A stretch of DNA of 5,458 bases from the NCBI GenBank assembly GCA_946480995.1, contig CAMLMF010000205.1, positions 1 through 5,458 of the forward strand. The letters run 5' to 3'. Of this stretch, positions 1-5,458 are shown piece after piece. Numbering within the stretch: position 1 is the first letter of the stretch; each line of letters starts with the position of its first letter. Origin of the DNA: an uncultured Bdellovibrio sp. GTDB taxonomy: Bacteria; Bdellovibrionota; Bdellovibrionia; Bdellovibrionales; Bdellovibrionaceae. The notes under the pieces were generated by a model that did not search any database, had not been told where the DNA came from, and saw only the letters and a list, made by a program, of their open reading frames with translations. The position numbers and the translations under genes were made by a program.

Positions 1-555
1 ATCTCAAGAAACTTCAAAGATCTTGCTGCTTCCCTAGACAAAGATTTGAAAAATAAAAATTTGCTTCCGGGTACGGTCGCGATGATCAAGGGCTATAAAG
101 AAGCTGCAAATGCTGTTGCACAAGAGCCTATTCCTTCTTTAACCACTGACACTGCGACGCGAGCTTACGCAGAAAAAATACTCGGCAAAGAAATTTCGGG
201 CGAACTAAGTTATGAAGACAGTCGCCAAAACCTGCGTAATCTGCGCTTGTCTGGGTTGTTGTACGAATACCTAGATAAGCATCCTGACACAAGCCTCAAA
301 CCTGATATCTATTACTGGCTTTCATTCTGCGAAAGTCGCTGGGAACGCGGTCTGCAAGATTCTTTACCAGAACTTTATCTAAAAAAATGTGTCACAGAAT
401 TTCCAGGCAACCCGATTGCTAAGAAATGCTTTAAGGAATTTAAAGACCTAATGATCATCGGCTATTCTGGTTCTGGTGGGACGAACATTCCTGCTGACGT
501 CAGCGCAGAAATGGAAAAAATGCGACTTCTTATTGAAACTAGGACTGCTAAATAA
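1..555 (+). CDS. Hypothetical helical protein, possibly TPR-like (3' part of gene)
   Basis: The reading frame is open from the first base of the window to the TAA at 553-555, giving 184 residues, so the true start lies upstream. A TTG at 46 could be read as a start, but the frame continues through it without a stop. I do not recognise the family. The fragment is mostly amphipathic helix. The stretch from about residue 85 to 150 (an aromatic pair followed by WLSFCESRW, then ELYLKKC and FPGNPIAKKCF) looks like one or two TPR-type helix pairs, with a typical HP/FPGNP turn between helices. There are three cysteines, at fragment residues 110, 130 and 143, and a Gly/Ser-rich stretch (YSGSGG) before a final helix. 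No membrane segment is visible, and any signal peptide would be outside the window. Its stop overlaps the next start by one base, so it belongs to the same operon as the ribonuclease gene. The function is unknown. Confidence 0.8.
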   Translation: MSRNFKDLAASLDKDLKNKNLLPGTVAMIKGYKEAANAVAQEPIPSLTTDTATRAYAEKILGKEISGELSYEDSRQNLRNLRLSGLLYEYLDKHPDTSLKPDIYYWLSFCESRWERGLQDSLPELYLKKCVTEFPGNPIAKKCFKEFKDLMIIGYSGSGGTNIPADVSAEMEKMRLLIETRTAK

Positions 556-1913
556 TGGAAATTTCATTTTTAGGTGGTGCCGGCACGGTCACGGGATCTA
601 AGTATATGGTCCACTCTGCCGACACAAAGATTCTGATTGATTGCGGTCTTTTTCAAGGGCTGAAGGTTCTGCGTCTTTTAAATTGGGAACCTTTGCCATT
701 TACCGCTCGCGAAATCGAAGCCGTCGTTCTGACCCATGCCCACTTAGACCATTGCGGAGCCCTGCCTCTTCTTGTCAAAGCGGGCTTTCGTGGTCGCATC
801 TATTGCACACCGGCCACTTTGGAGCTGACAAAAATAATTCTGCTAGATTCTGCAAAAATCCAAGAAGAAGAAGCAGATTACGCCAATCGCAAAAGATTTT
901 CCAAACACAATCCTGCACTGCCGCTTTATACAACTGAAGACGTTGAAAACGTCTTTGCTCATTTGCATGCGGTTCCACTGCATGAAGCCTTCGCCATAAA
1001 ACACATCCAGGTGCGCCTCTATGGCGCAGGCCATATTCTGGGTGCCTCCTCCGTTGAAGTTAAGGCCGAGGGAAAGACTTTGTATTTTTCCGGAGATCTG
1101 GGAAGACAAGCAGATCCCCTGATGTGGCCTCCGGAAGCGCCACCACAAGCTGATGCCATTATTATGGAATCAACCTACGGCAACCGCAGCCACTCCGAAA
1201 AAACCTCGCGCGAAGTTTTGCGTGAATGCATTCTTGAAATCAGCAAAAATCAAGGTGTGCTTTTAATCCCGAGCTTTTCGGTGGGACGCGCGCAAAATCT
1301 TGCGCATGAAATCGTGCAACTTAAAAACGAAGGCGCTGTCGACGCGAACATCCCTGTTTACTTCAACTCGCCCATGGGCATGGAAGCCAATCGTCTTTAC
1401 GAAGAATACCCAGAGTTTCATCGTCTTGCACCAGGAGCTTTTAATACTCTTATGGACCAAGTGCATGAAGTGCGCAATGCGGAAGAATCCAAAGCCCTTA
1501 ATGAAAGCTTACAGCGCCCGCTTATTATTATTGCCGCCAGTGGGATGATGACCGGCGGACGCGTTCTGCATCACGTTCGCGCTTTTGCTGGGGATCCTAA
1601 AAATATTCTTCTGCTTGCGGGGTTTCAGGCAGCAGGCACCCGCGGTCGAGACCTTGTTGAAGGCAAGACCGAAATTAAAATTCATGGGGCACTTAGAAAA
1701 GTAAACTGCAAAGTCATTGCCTCTGATTCCTTTTCAGCCCATGCCGATCAAGATGAACTTATAAAGTGGCTAGCTTCAGCTCCTACATTGCCAAAAAAAA
1801 TCTTTTTGGTTCATGGTGAACCTGAGTCTTTAAATGCCTTGTCGGAACGATTGCAACGCCAATTTAAGGTCGACGTCCAGATTCCCGAGATGAACGGATC
1901 CATCCGCATATGA
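555..1913 (+). CDS. Beta-CASP metallo-beta-lactamase ribonuclease (YSH1/CPSF73-like)
   Basis: This 452-aa protein should be a cytoplasmic zinc-dependent ribonuclease acting in RNA processing or decay. All metallo-beta-lactamase ligands are visible: D29 (LIDCG), the HxHxDH motif at 61-66 (THAHLDH), H160 (GAGHILGA) and D181 (FSGDLGR). The beta-CASP insert is also complete: motif A is E205 (ESTYG), motif B is H396 (FSAHADQ) and motif C is H420 (LVHGEP). The SGMMTGGR segment at 329-336 is typical of the family. A histidine at motif C is known to mark RNA-acting members, whereas DNA-acting ones such as Artemis carry valine there. The length fits bacterial relatives such as Thermus TTHA0252, with no KH or other extra domain. 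ATG at 555 overlaps the upstream stop by one base, with a weak AGGA 10 nt before it. The stop overlaps the next start as ATGA. Family assignment is firm; the RNA target is unknown. Confidence 0.95.
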   Translation: MEISFLGGAGTVTGSKYMVHSADTKILIDCGLFQGLKVLRLLNWEPLPFTAREIEAVVLTHAHLDHCGALPLLVKAGFRGRIYCTPATLELTKIILLDSAKIQEEEADYANRKRFSKHNPALPLYTTEDVENVFAHLHAVPLHEAFAIKHIQVRLYGAGHILGASSVEVKAEGKTLYFSGDLGRQADPLMWPPEAPPQADAIIMESTYGNRSHSEKTSREVLRECILEISKNQGVLLIPSFSVGRAQNLAHEIVQLKNEGAVDANIPVYFNSPMGMEANRLYEEYPEFHRLAPGAFNTLMDQVHEVRNAEESKALNESLQRPLIIIAASGMMTGGRVLHHVRAFAGDPKNILLLAGFQAAGTRGRDLVEGKTEIKIHGALRKVNCKVIASDSFSAHADQDELIKWLASAPTLPKKIFLVHGEPESLNALSERLQRQFKVDVQIPEMNGSIRI

Positions 1914-2461
1914 AAGAGTCTTTATCACGCAATCCTAATTCTATTGATGTTCGTGTCCGCACAACCCAGCAGCTTTTCGATGCGCGAGACCCTTCTCCGT
2001 TTCACGAACGCGATCTAGATGACAATTTCGTCGAATACCTTCTGGCTTGCGCAGCGGAACATCCGATCAAAGCAAATTTTAAAATCGTCCTACACATCGA
2101 AGAAAAACCGTCGGATCTGGACAGTGCAACAATCAAAAACTCTATTCAGCGATACTTTTCTTACCAAGCGAACTTGACCCGAGGCACACTGCGATCTTTT
2201 CTAAAACGCGCGCAGCTGTTTCTGGTGATCGGGCTGGCAACCCTTTTTACTTGTCTTACTATTGCGCAAACTTTAAGAAAATACTCCAGCGACAACTTGC
2301 TGCTTATCTTAAGTGAAGGAGTCGTGATTTTTGGGTGGGTTTCGTTATGGAAGCCCATCGAATTGATGATGTTCGACTGGATTCCAATTTTGGAAAAATC
2401 GCGCATTTTTAAGAAAATATCCCAGTCTGAAATTGAAACTATCTATGGGGGATCGCGATGA
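1910..2461 (+). CDS. Small two-helix membrane protein of unknown function
   Basis: This is a 183-aa protein with a soluble N-terminal part of about 100 residues, followed by two hydrophobic segments at about 101-120 and 129-148. Positive residues before the first helix (K99, R100) and after the second (K163 to K169) suggest a helical hairpin with both ends in the cytoplasm and a short outside loop. The N-terminal part contains a conserved-looking acidic motif, DARDPSPFHERDLD (24-37), then a segment that looks like beta strand (FKIVLHIEE, 57-65). The second helix runs into an aromatic and charged stretch, GWVSLWKPIELMMFDWIPI (142-160). I recall similar uncharacterised membrane proteins with a DPSPF..RDLD motif in other bacteria, but know no function. 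It starts inside the ATGA overlap with the ribonuclease gene and ends in an ATGA overlap with ldhA, so its translation is probably coupled on both sides. The ribosome-binding site is weak, which fits coupling. Confidence 0.85.
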   Translation: MKESLSRNPNSIDVRVRTTQQLFDARDPSPFHERDLDDNFVEYLLACAAEHPIKANFKIVLHIEEKPSDLDSATIKNSIQRYFSYQANLTRGTLRSFLKRAQLFLVIGLATLFTCLTIAQTLRKYSSDNLLLILSEGVVIFGWVSLWKPIELMMFDWIPILEKSRIFKKISQSEIETIYGGSR

Positions 2462-3453
2462 AAATTGCTTTCTTTGACTCACATCAGTTTGATAAAATTT
2501 GCTTTGAAAAAGAAAATAACAACTTTGGCTATGACATCAATTTTCTGACGACTCGCCTGACCGAACAATCTGCGGCTTTGGCTTCAGGCTGCCTTTGCGT
2601 CTGTGCTTTTGTTAATGACACAATCAATCGGGCGACCTTAGAAATTCTGGCTAAAAATGGTACACGTCTGATTGCTTTAAGATGTGCTGGCTATAATCAT
2701 GTCGATTTGGCATCCGCCAAAGAGTTCGGAATCAAAATCGTGCGTGTTCCAGAATACTCTCCCCACGCTGTCGCCGAACATGCCGTGGCGCTGATTTTAA
2801 GCCTGAATAGAAAAATTCATCGCGCGTACAATCGTGTGCGGGAAGGCAATTTTTCCCTTGAAGGTTTAGTGGGCTTTGATTTATTTCAAAAAAAAGTCGG
2901 TGTTATCGGCACGGGCCGAATTGGCGCGGTTTTAAGTCAAATTCTTTTAGGTTTCGGCTGCACAGTCCTGGCTTACGATAAAGTTCAAAATCCAGAGCTT
3001 ATAAAAGCCGGCGTTCAGTACGCGAACCTGGAAGATATTTTCAAGATTGCCGACATCATTTCGTTGCATGTTCCGCTTAATCCAGAAACTCACCATCTTA
3101 TTAATGAAAAGACTTTATCCCTGATGAAGCGCGGAGTGATGTTAATTAATACCGGAAGAGGCGGCCTGGTTGACACCCATGCGTTGATCGCCGCATTAAA
3201 AACAAATCATGTCGGCTCAGCGGGCTTGGATGTTTACGAAGAAGAAGAGGGCGTGTTCTTTCAAGATTTCTCTGCGCAAGTTCTGCAAGATGATCAACTG
3301 GCGCGACTTCTTACTTTTAATAATGTCCTATTGACGTCACACCAGGCTTTTCTGACCCACGAGGCTTTACAAAATATCGCAGCAACAACACTTACCAATA
3401 TCAGCACTTATAAATATGGGCTTCCTCTGCAAAATGAGGTGATCTTAACTTAA
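2458..3453 (+). CDS. ldhA: D-lactate dehydrogenase (NAD-dependent, LdhA type)
   Basis: The 331-aa protein catalyses NADH-dependent reduction of pyruvate to D-lactate, or the reverse, in the cytoplasm. Length and sequence follow E. coli LdhA (329 aa) closely along the whole chain, including FVNDTINR (51-58), LRCAGYNHVD (74-83), the EYSPHAVAEHA stretch (99-109) and NFSLEGLVGF (131-140). The NAD-binding Rossmann motif is GTGRIG at 151-156, with D174 at the end of the second strand as expected for NAD preference. The catalytic set of the D-2-hydroxyacid dehydrogenase family is complete: R234 (NTGRGG), E263 (DVYEEE) and H295 (TSHQAF). The start ATG at 2458 overlaps the upstream stop as ATGA and has a purine-rich GGGGGA at 2447-2452, 5 nt before it. 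Its stop is 3 nt from the stop of the convergent regulator gene. A related 2-hydroxyacid substrate is possible, but the LdhA-specific blocks make D-lactate by far the likeliest. Confidence 0.95.
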   Translation: MKIAFFDSHQFDKICFEKENNNFGYDINFLTTRLTEQSAALASGCLCVCAFVNDTINRATLEILAKNGTRLIALRCAGYNHVDLASAKEFGIKIVRVPEYSPHAVAEHAVALILSLNRKIHRAYNRVREGNFSLEGLVGFDLFQKKVGVIGTGRIGAVLSQILLGFGCTVLAYDKVQNPELIKAGVQYANLEDIFKIADIISLHVPLNPETHHLINEKTLSLMKRGVMLINTGRGGLVDTHALIAALKTNHVGSAGLDVYEEEEGVFFQDFSAQVLQDDQLARLLTFNNVLLTSHQAFLTHEALQNIAATTLTNISTYKYGLPLQNEVILT

Positions 3454-3456
3454 GAG

Positions 3457-4578
3457 TCAGACTTTTATCCACGCCGCGCGCACCCCTTCGACCAAACGTT
3501 GCATATCCGCCTGCACTTGTGCTCTTGCCTTGGTCGTTAAATTTTCTAACAACAAGTGCCTGGTCTTTGCATCTGCCAATAATGAAGTCAGCAGATAGTC
3601 TTGGTTCGAAATTTCTTTGGTTTTGCGCAGGATCTGTTCTTCGGAAAGCTGGATAACAGATTTTTGTAACATCCGACTTAAAGTTGAAACTTCTGCACTG
3701 CTCGCTGATCTCGCCGCATGCACAAACTGAAACGGCACTAACAAAGTAAACTCTTGCTGGCCTTGAAGCAAACGTGCTGAGATACGAAAAACGATTTCTC
3801 TCGGCGCTAGAAACTGACAAATATCTTGGGCACTAAATAAGCGAGCTGTAAATTCCAAAGGCACTTCGCTAAATACTTTACTGAGTGATAAATTAAAAGA
3901 GCTCTGAATGGCTTCTTCGCTTATTTCTGATTTTTCTTCAAAAATCATGTTTTCAGAAAATGCCGTAAAAAAGAAAGTATAATCTGCTGGCCGCTCACTG
4001 ATTACAACCTCAGCCGAAGCCATTTGATTGATAGCCTCGCCCAATTTAATGATGTCATGGCTTGTTGTTTCGACTGGGAAGCCTTTGCCAGTCAAGTCTT
4101 TGACGAATGAATCAACGAAGGCCTCCATTTCAGGAAATTTGCCATAAACAAAGCGCACAGGGTCTATGACTTGCGCCAAGAAATTTTCACGCGCGCTTGC
4201 GGTCCAAGTTTGCAAATCTTGAAAGTCCCTACGCACATCCAGCACTCGGTCTGCTGATTTCATTTTACCGATCAAAGAGCGGATGCTCGCCATTTGTTCA
4301 TTTTGGACAGTAAACTCTTCTTTCTTTTTTTCAAGAAGACTTTCCAACTGTCTTTCGATTTGGGCAGAAGACTGCGTCTGCAAAGTTTTAATTTGTGGAA
4401 AAGAAAAACCCAAACGTTGCCAAAACTGAATCCAGCGAACTTCTTCGATGTGCTTGTTGGAATAGGTACGATAGTCGTTGTCTGCCCGATCAGGCACTAA
4501 AAGTCCCTGCTCTTCGAGATAGCGTAACATGCGCTTACTAATGCCAGTTTTTTCTGAAAATTCTTGGATTTTGAACAT
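3457..4578 (-). CDS. MerR-family regulator with long, unusual C-terminal region
   Basis: The 373-aa protein starts with a MerR winged helix-turn-helix at about residues 1-69: FKIQEFSEKTGISKRMLRYLEEQGLL, then YRTYSNKHIEEV and the second-wing helices. A charged coiled coil follows at about 70-110, the usual dimerisation helix. Most MerR proteins end near 110-150 residues or carry a known ligand domain; this one has about 260 more residues. Residues 218-290 (helix, then PLEFTARLFSAQ, APREIVFRI, EFTLLVPFQF) resemble the second half of the FliM middle domain. Residues 308-373 (two or more helix pairs, including DYLLTSLLADAKTR and NLTTKARAQV) resemble the FliG C-terminal domain. These resemblances are inferences made without a search. 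I place the start at 4578, not at the ATG 12 nt upstream, because it has a GAGG with 6 nt spacing and MFKIQEF is the normal MerR beginning. A promoter with a spacer dyad lies directly upstream. The metal-binding cysteines of the CueR/ZntR group are absent; only C254 is present. The ligand is unknown. Confidence 0.9.
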   Translation of the reverse strand: MFKIQEFSEKTGISKRMLRYLEEQGLLVPDRADNDYRTYSNKHIEEVRWIQFWQRLGFSFPQIKTLQTQSSAQIERQLESLLEKKKEEFTVQNEQMASIRSLIGKMKSADRVLDVRRDFQDLQTWTASARENFLAQVIDPVRFVYGKFPEMEAFVDSFVKDLTGKGFPVETTSHDIIKLGEAINQMASAEVVISERPADYTFFFTAFSENMIFEEKSEISEEAIQSSFNLSLSKVFSEVPLEFTARLFSAQDICQFLAPREIVFRISARLLQGQQEFTLLVPFQFVHAARSASSAEVSTLSRMLQKSVIQLSEEQILRKTKEISNQDYLLTSLLADAKTRHLLLENLTTKARAQVQADMQRLVEGVRAAWIKV

Positions 4579-4584
4579 CACCAA

Positions 4585-4588
4585 CCTC
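4585..4588 (-). promoter_or_regulatory. Ribosome-binding site that fixes the regulator start
   Basis: GAGG lies 6 nt upstream of the ATG at 4578-4576. The alternative in-frame ATG at 4590-4588 overlaps this element and has no purine-rich sequence in front of it (it follows AATATCAGAA). It would also leave almost no leader behind the predicted promoter. The shorter product is therefore preferred. Confidence 0.7.
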
Positions 4589-4600
4589 ATTTCTGATATT

Positions 4601-4631
4601 AGTATCGACGTTCACATGATGAGAAGCTCAA
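4601..4631 (-). promoter_or_regulatory. Candidate MerR-type promoter with operator dyad
   Basis: Read on the minus strand, TTGAGC (4631-4626) matches the -35 consensus at 4 of 6 bases and GATACT (4606-4601) matches the -10 at 4 of 6. The spacer is 19 bp, longer than the usual 17 bp and characteristic of promoters that MerR-family proteins activate by untwisting DNA. Within the spacer lies the dyad TTCTCATCATGTGAA (4625-4611), in which 6 of 7 base pairs are symmetric around a central base. The predicted transcript start, near 4594, leaves a leader of about 16 nt with the GAGG ribosome-binding site. The simplest reading is autoregulation of the downstream regulator gene. Box matches are modest; the dyad and spacing are the stronger evidence. 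Confidence 0.55.
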
Positions 4632-4662
4632 GAAGACTGTGGTCTAGTTTTTTAAAGGCCAG

Positions 4663-4702
4663 CAATCTCTCCGCGGCGAAGCAGCCTTCACCGCGGAGAT
4701 TG
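4663..4702 (-). terminator. GC-rich hairpin after the dehydrogenase gene, possible terminator
   Basis: TCTCCGCGG (4668-4676) pairs perfectly with CCGCGGAGA (4691-4699). The 14-nt loop contains a further GAAG/CTTC pairing around CAGC, and allowing a 2-nt bulge extends the outer stem to CAAT/ATTG. The structure begins 3 nt after the stop of the minus-strand dehydrogenase, which suits a terminator separating it from the regulator gene. On the minus strand, however, the following sequence is GCTGGCCTTTAAAAAAC, with only a short T run, so it is not a canonical intrinsic terminator. It might act with Rho or stabilise the mRNA 3' end. On the plus strand the hairpin is followed by a T-rich stretch (4700-4716), so it could also stop antisense transcripts. 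Confidence 0.5.
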
Positions 4703-4705
4703 GAT

Positions 4706-5458
4706 TTAGATTTTTCCCATATCGATAACAAAGCGATAGCGCACATCGCTTTTTAGAACGCGTTCGTAAGCGACGTTCACTTGGTCGGGGTTGATCACTT
4801 CTATTTCCGGGGCAATATTGTGTTTCGCGCAGAAATCTAACATCTCTTGTGTTTCTTTGATCGAACCAATCAAGGAACCCGCATAGCTTCTGCGCATCAT
4901 GATCAAAGAAAATGGATGGATCGACAGAGGTTTTTCTGGAGCCCCCACCGAAACCATTGCGCCATCTTTTTTTAGAAGATTAAAGTAACTGCCCATGTCC
5001 AGATCTGCTGACGACACCGTATTGATGATCAAATCAAAAGACAAAGCGTTTTGCTGAAACACTTCTTTGCTTTTTGTTAAAAGGAAATTTTTTGCGCCCA
5101 ATTTTTTAGCGTCTTCACGTTTGCTTTCAGAGTGACTTAATACTGTCACTTCAGCCCCCATGGCCGCAGCGATCTTGACACCCATGTGACCTAGGCCACC
5201 AAGTCCCATAATGCCGACTTTTTTACCAGGGCCCGCTTTCCAATGGGCCAAGGGAGAATACAAAGTGATTCCTGCGCACAATAAGGGTGCTGCTTTATCT
5301 AAAGAAATAGACTTTGGAATGCGTAAAACGAAATCTTCGTTCACAACAATCACATTGGAATATCCGCCCTGTGTGTAGCCGGACCCATTGCGATCTTTGG
5401 CGCCATAGGTGCTGGTGTTACCTGGAATGCAATATTGCTCTTCTTGTTCTTTGCAGTG
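4706..5458 (-). CDS. Zinc-dependent NADP(H) alcohol dehydrogenase, YahK/CAD type (5' end missing)
   Basis: The frame is open from the right edge of the window to the TAA at 4708-4706, giving the last 250 residues of a protein normally about 350 long. A GTG at 5353 is internal: upstream codons continue the family sequence. The fragment opens with C-x7-C (fragment residues 2 and 10), the last two cysteines of the structural zinc site. The GGYSNVIVVNEDFVLRIP region (31-48) and LLCAGITLYSPL (59-70) are typical of the cinnamyl alcohol dehydrogenase/YahK branch, with C61 as a catalytic zinc ligand. The Rossmann motif is GLGGLG (85-90), and the following LSHSESKREDA has serines and Lys/Arg where NADP(H)-specific members bind the 2'-phosphate. 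The likely role is broad-range reduction of aldehydes to alcohols in the cytoplasm. The first two structural cysteines and the other catalytic zinc ligands lie outside the window. The true substrate cannot be told from sequence. Confidence 0.93.
   Translation of the reverse strand, partial: HCKEQEEQYCIPGNTSTYGAKDRNGSGYTQGGYSNVIVVNEDFVLRIPKSISLDKAAPLLCAGITLYSPLAHWKAGPGKKVGIMGLGGLGHMGVKIAAAMGAEVTVLSHSESKREDAKKLGAKNFLLTKSKEVFQQNALSFDLIINTVSSADLDMGSYFNLLKKDGAMVSVGAPEKPLSIHPFSLIMMRRSYAGSLIGSIKETQEMLDFCAKHNIAPEIEVINPDQVNVAYERVLKSDVRYRFVIDMGKI

Noticed and set aside
46..48. TTG as the start of the first gene
   Set aside because: The frame is open to the window edge, there is no ribosome-binding site before the TTG, and the upstream residues continue the same helical character.
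775..1148. Minus-strand open frames inside the beta-CASP ribonuclease gene
   Set aside because: They overlap an intact, motif-complete gene, and their translations are Cys/Trp-rich with no recognisable domain.
1808..1822. Perfect dyad GGTTCATGGTGAACC, somewhat like the regulator operator
   Set aside because: It lies over the codons of the conserved LVHGEP motif C of the ribonuclease, has a different centre from the promoter dyad, and no promoter boxes flank it. Chance from coding constraint is likelier.
3489..3536. CGACCAA/TTGGTCG inverted repeat followed by TTAAATTTTC as an ldhA terminator
   Set aside because: The 34-nt loop and the 7-bp stem inside coding sequence are too weak to annotate as a terminator. 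It is kept only as a possibility in the findings.
3401..3820. Second minus-strand open frame of about 139 codons overlapping the end of the regulator gene
   Set aside because: It lies in another frame within the FliM/FliG-like part of the regulator and has arginine- and serine-rich low-quality sequence. The regulator frame itself is continuous, so this is not a frameshifted tail.
4588..4590. Upstream ATG as start of the MerR-family regulator
   Set aside because: It has no ribosome-binding site and adds four residues (MRLV) in front of the canonical MerR beginning. It also overlaps the GAGG that serves the downstream ATG.
4529..4756. Plus-strand open frame of about 75 codons spanning the regulator start and the region up to the dehydrogenase stop
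   Set aside because: It runs antisense through the regulator's N-terminus, its promoter and the hairpin, has no ribosome-binding site and shows no protein-like pattern. It is explained by the features on the other strand.

Overview
The window is ordinary-looking protein-coding bacterial DNA of moderate GC. It holds six genes, two of them cut by the window edges, and no rRNA, tRNA, CRISPR array, insertion sequence or phage signature. The tight gene packing, the E. coli-type LdhA and YahK-like reductase, and the uncharacterised two-helix membrane protein suggest a Gram-negative proteobacterium or bdellovibrionote. A Bdellovibrio-like host is my best guess. It rests on general impression, since there is no marker gene here.

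Left block, plus strand, 1-3453: four genes run head to tail with overlaps of 1, 4 and 4 nt, so they are almost certainly one translationally coupled transcript. They are the 3' end of an unrecognised helical, possibly TPR-like protein; a beta-CASP metallo-beta-lactamase ribonuclease with all catalytic motifs intact; a small two-helix membrane protein with a charged, probably cytoplasmic N-terminal domain; and a D-lactate dehydrogenase of the E. coli LdhA type. The promoter lies upstream of the window.

Right block, minus strand, 3457-5458: a zinc-dependent NADP(H)-type alcohol dehydrogenase/aldehyde reductase (start beyond the right edge) lies upstream of a 373-aa MerR-family regulator. They are separated by 127 nt holding a GC-rich hairpin just after the dehydrogenase stop, then a candidate regulator promoter. 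That promoter has 19 bp between its -35 and -10 boxes and a 15-bp dyad in the spacer, the arrangement expected for a MerR-type autoregulated promoter. The regulator converges on ldhA with 3 nt between the stop codons.

The most unusual item is the regulator. Its N-terminus is a textbook MerR winged helix plus coiled coil, but it carries about 260 further residues. One part (about 218-290) resembles the second half of the FliM middle domain. The last 65 residues match, without gaps, the helical pattern of the FliG C-terminal domain. If real, this is a DNA-binding protein built from flagellar switch (C-ring) modules. The similarity is read from memory of those families and needs a profile search. 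I see no other candidate for a novel system.
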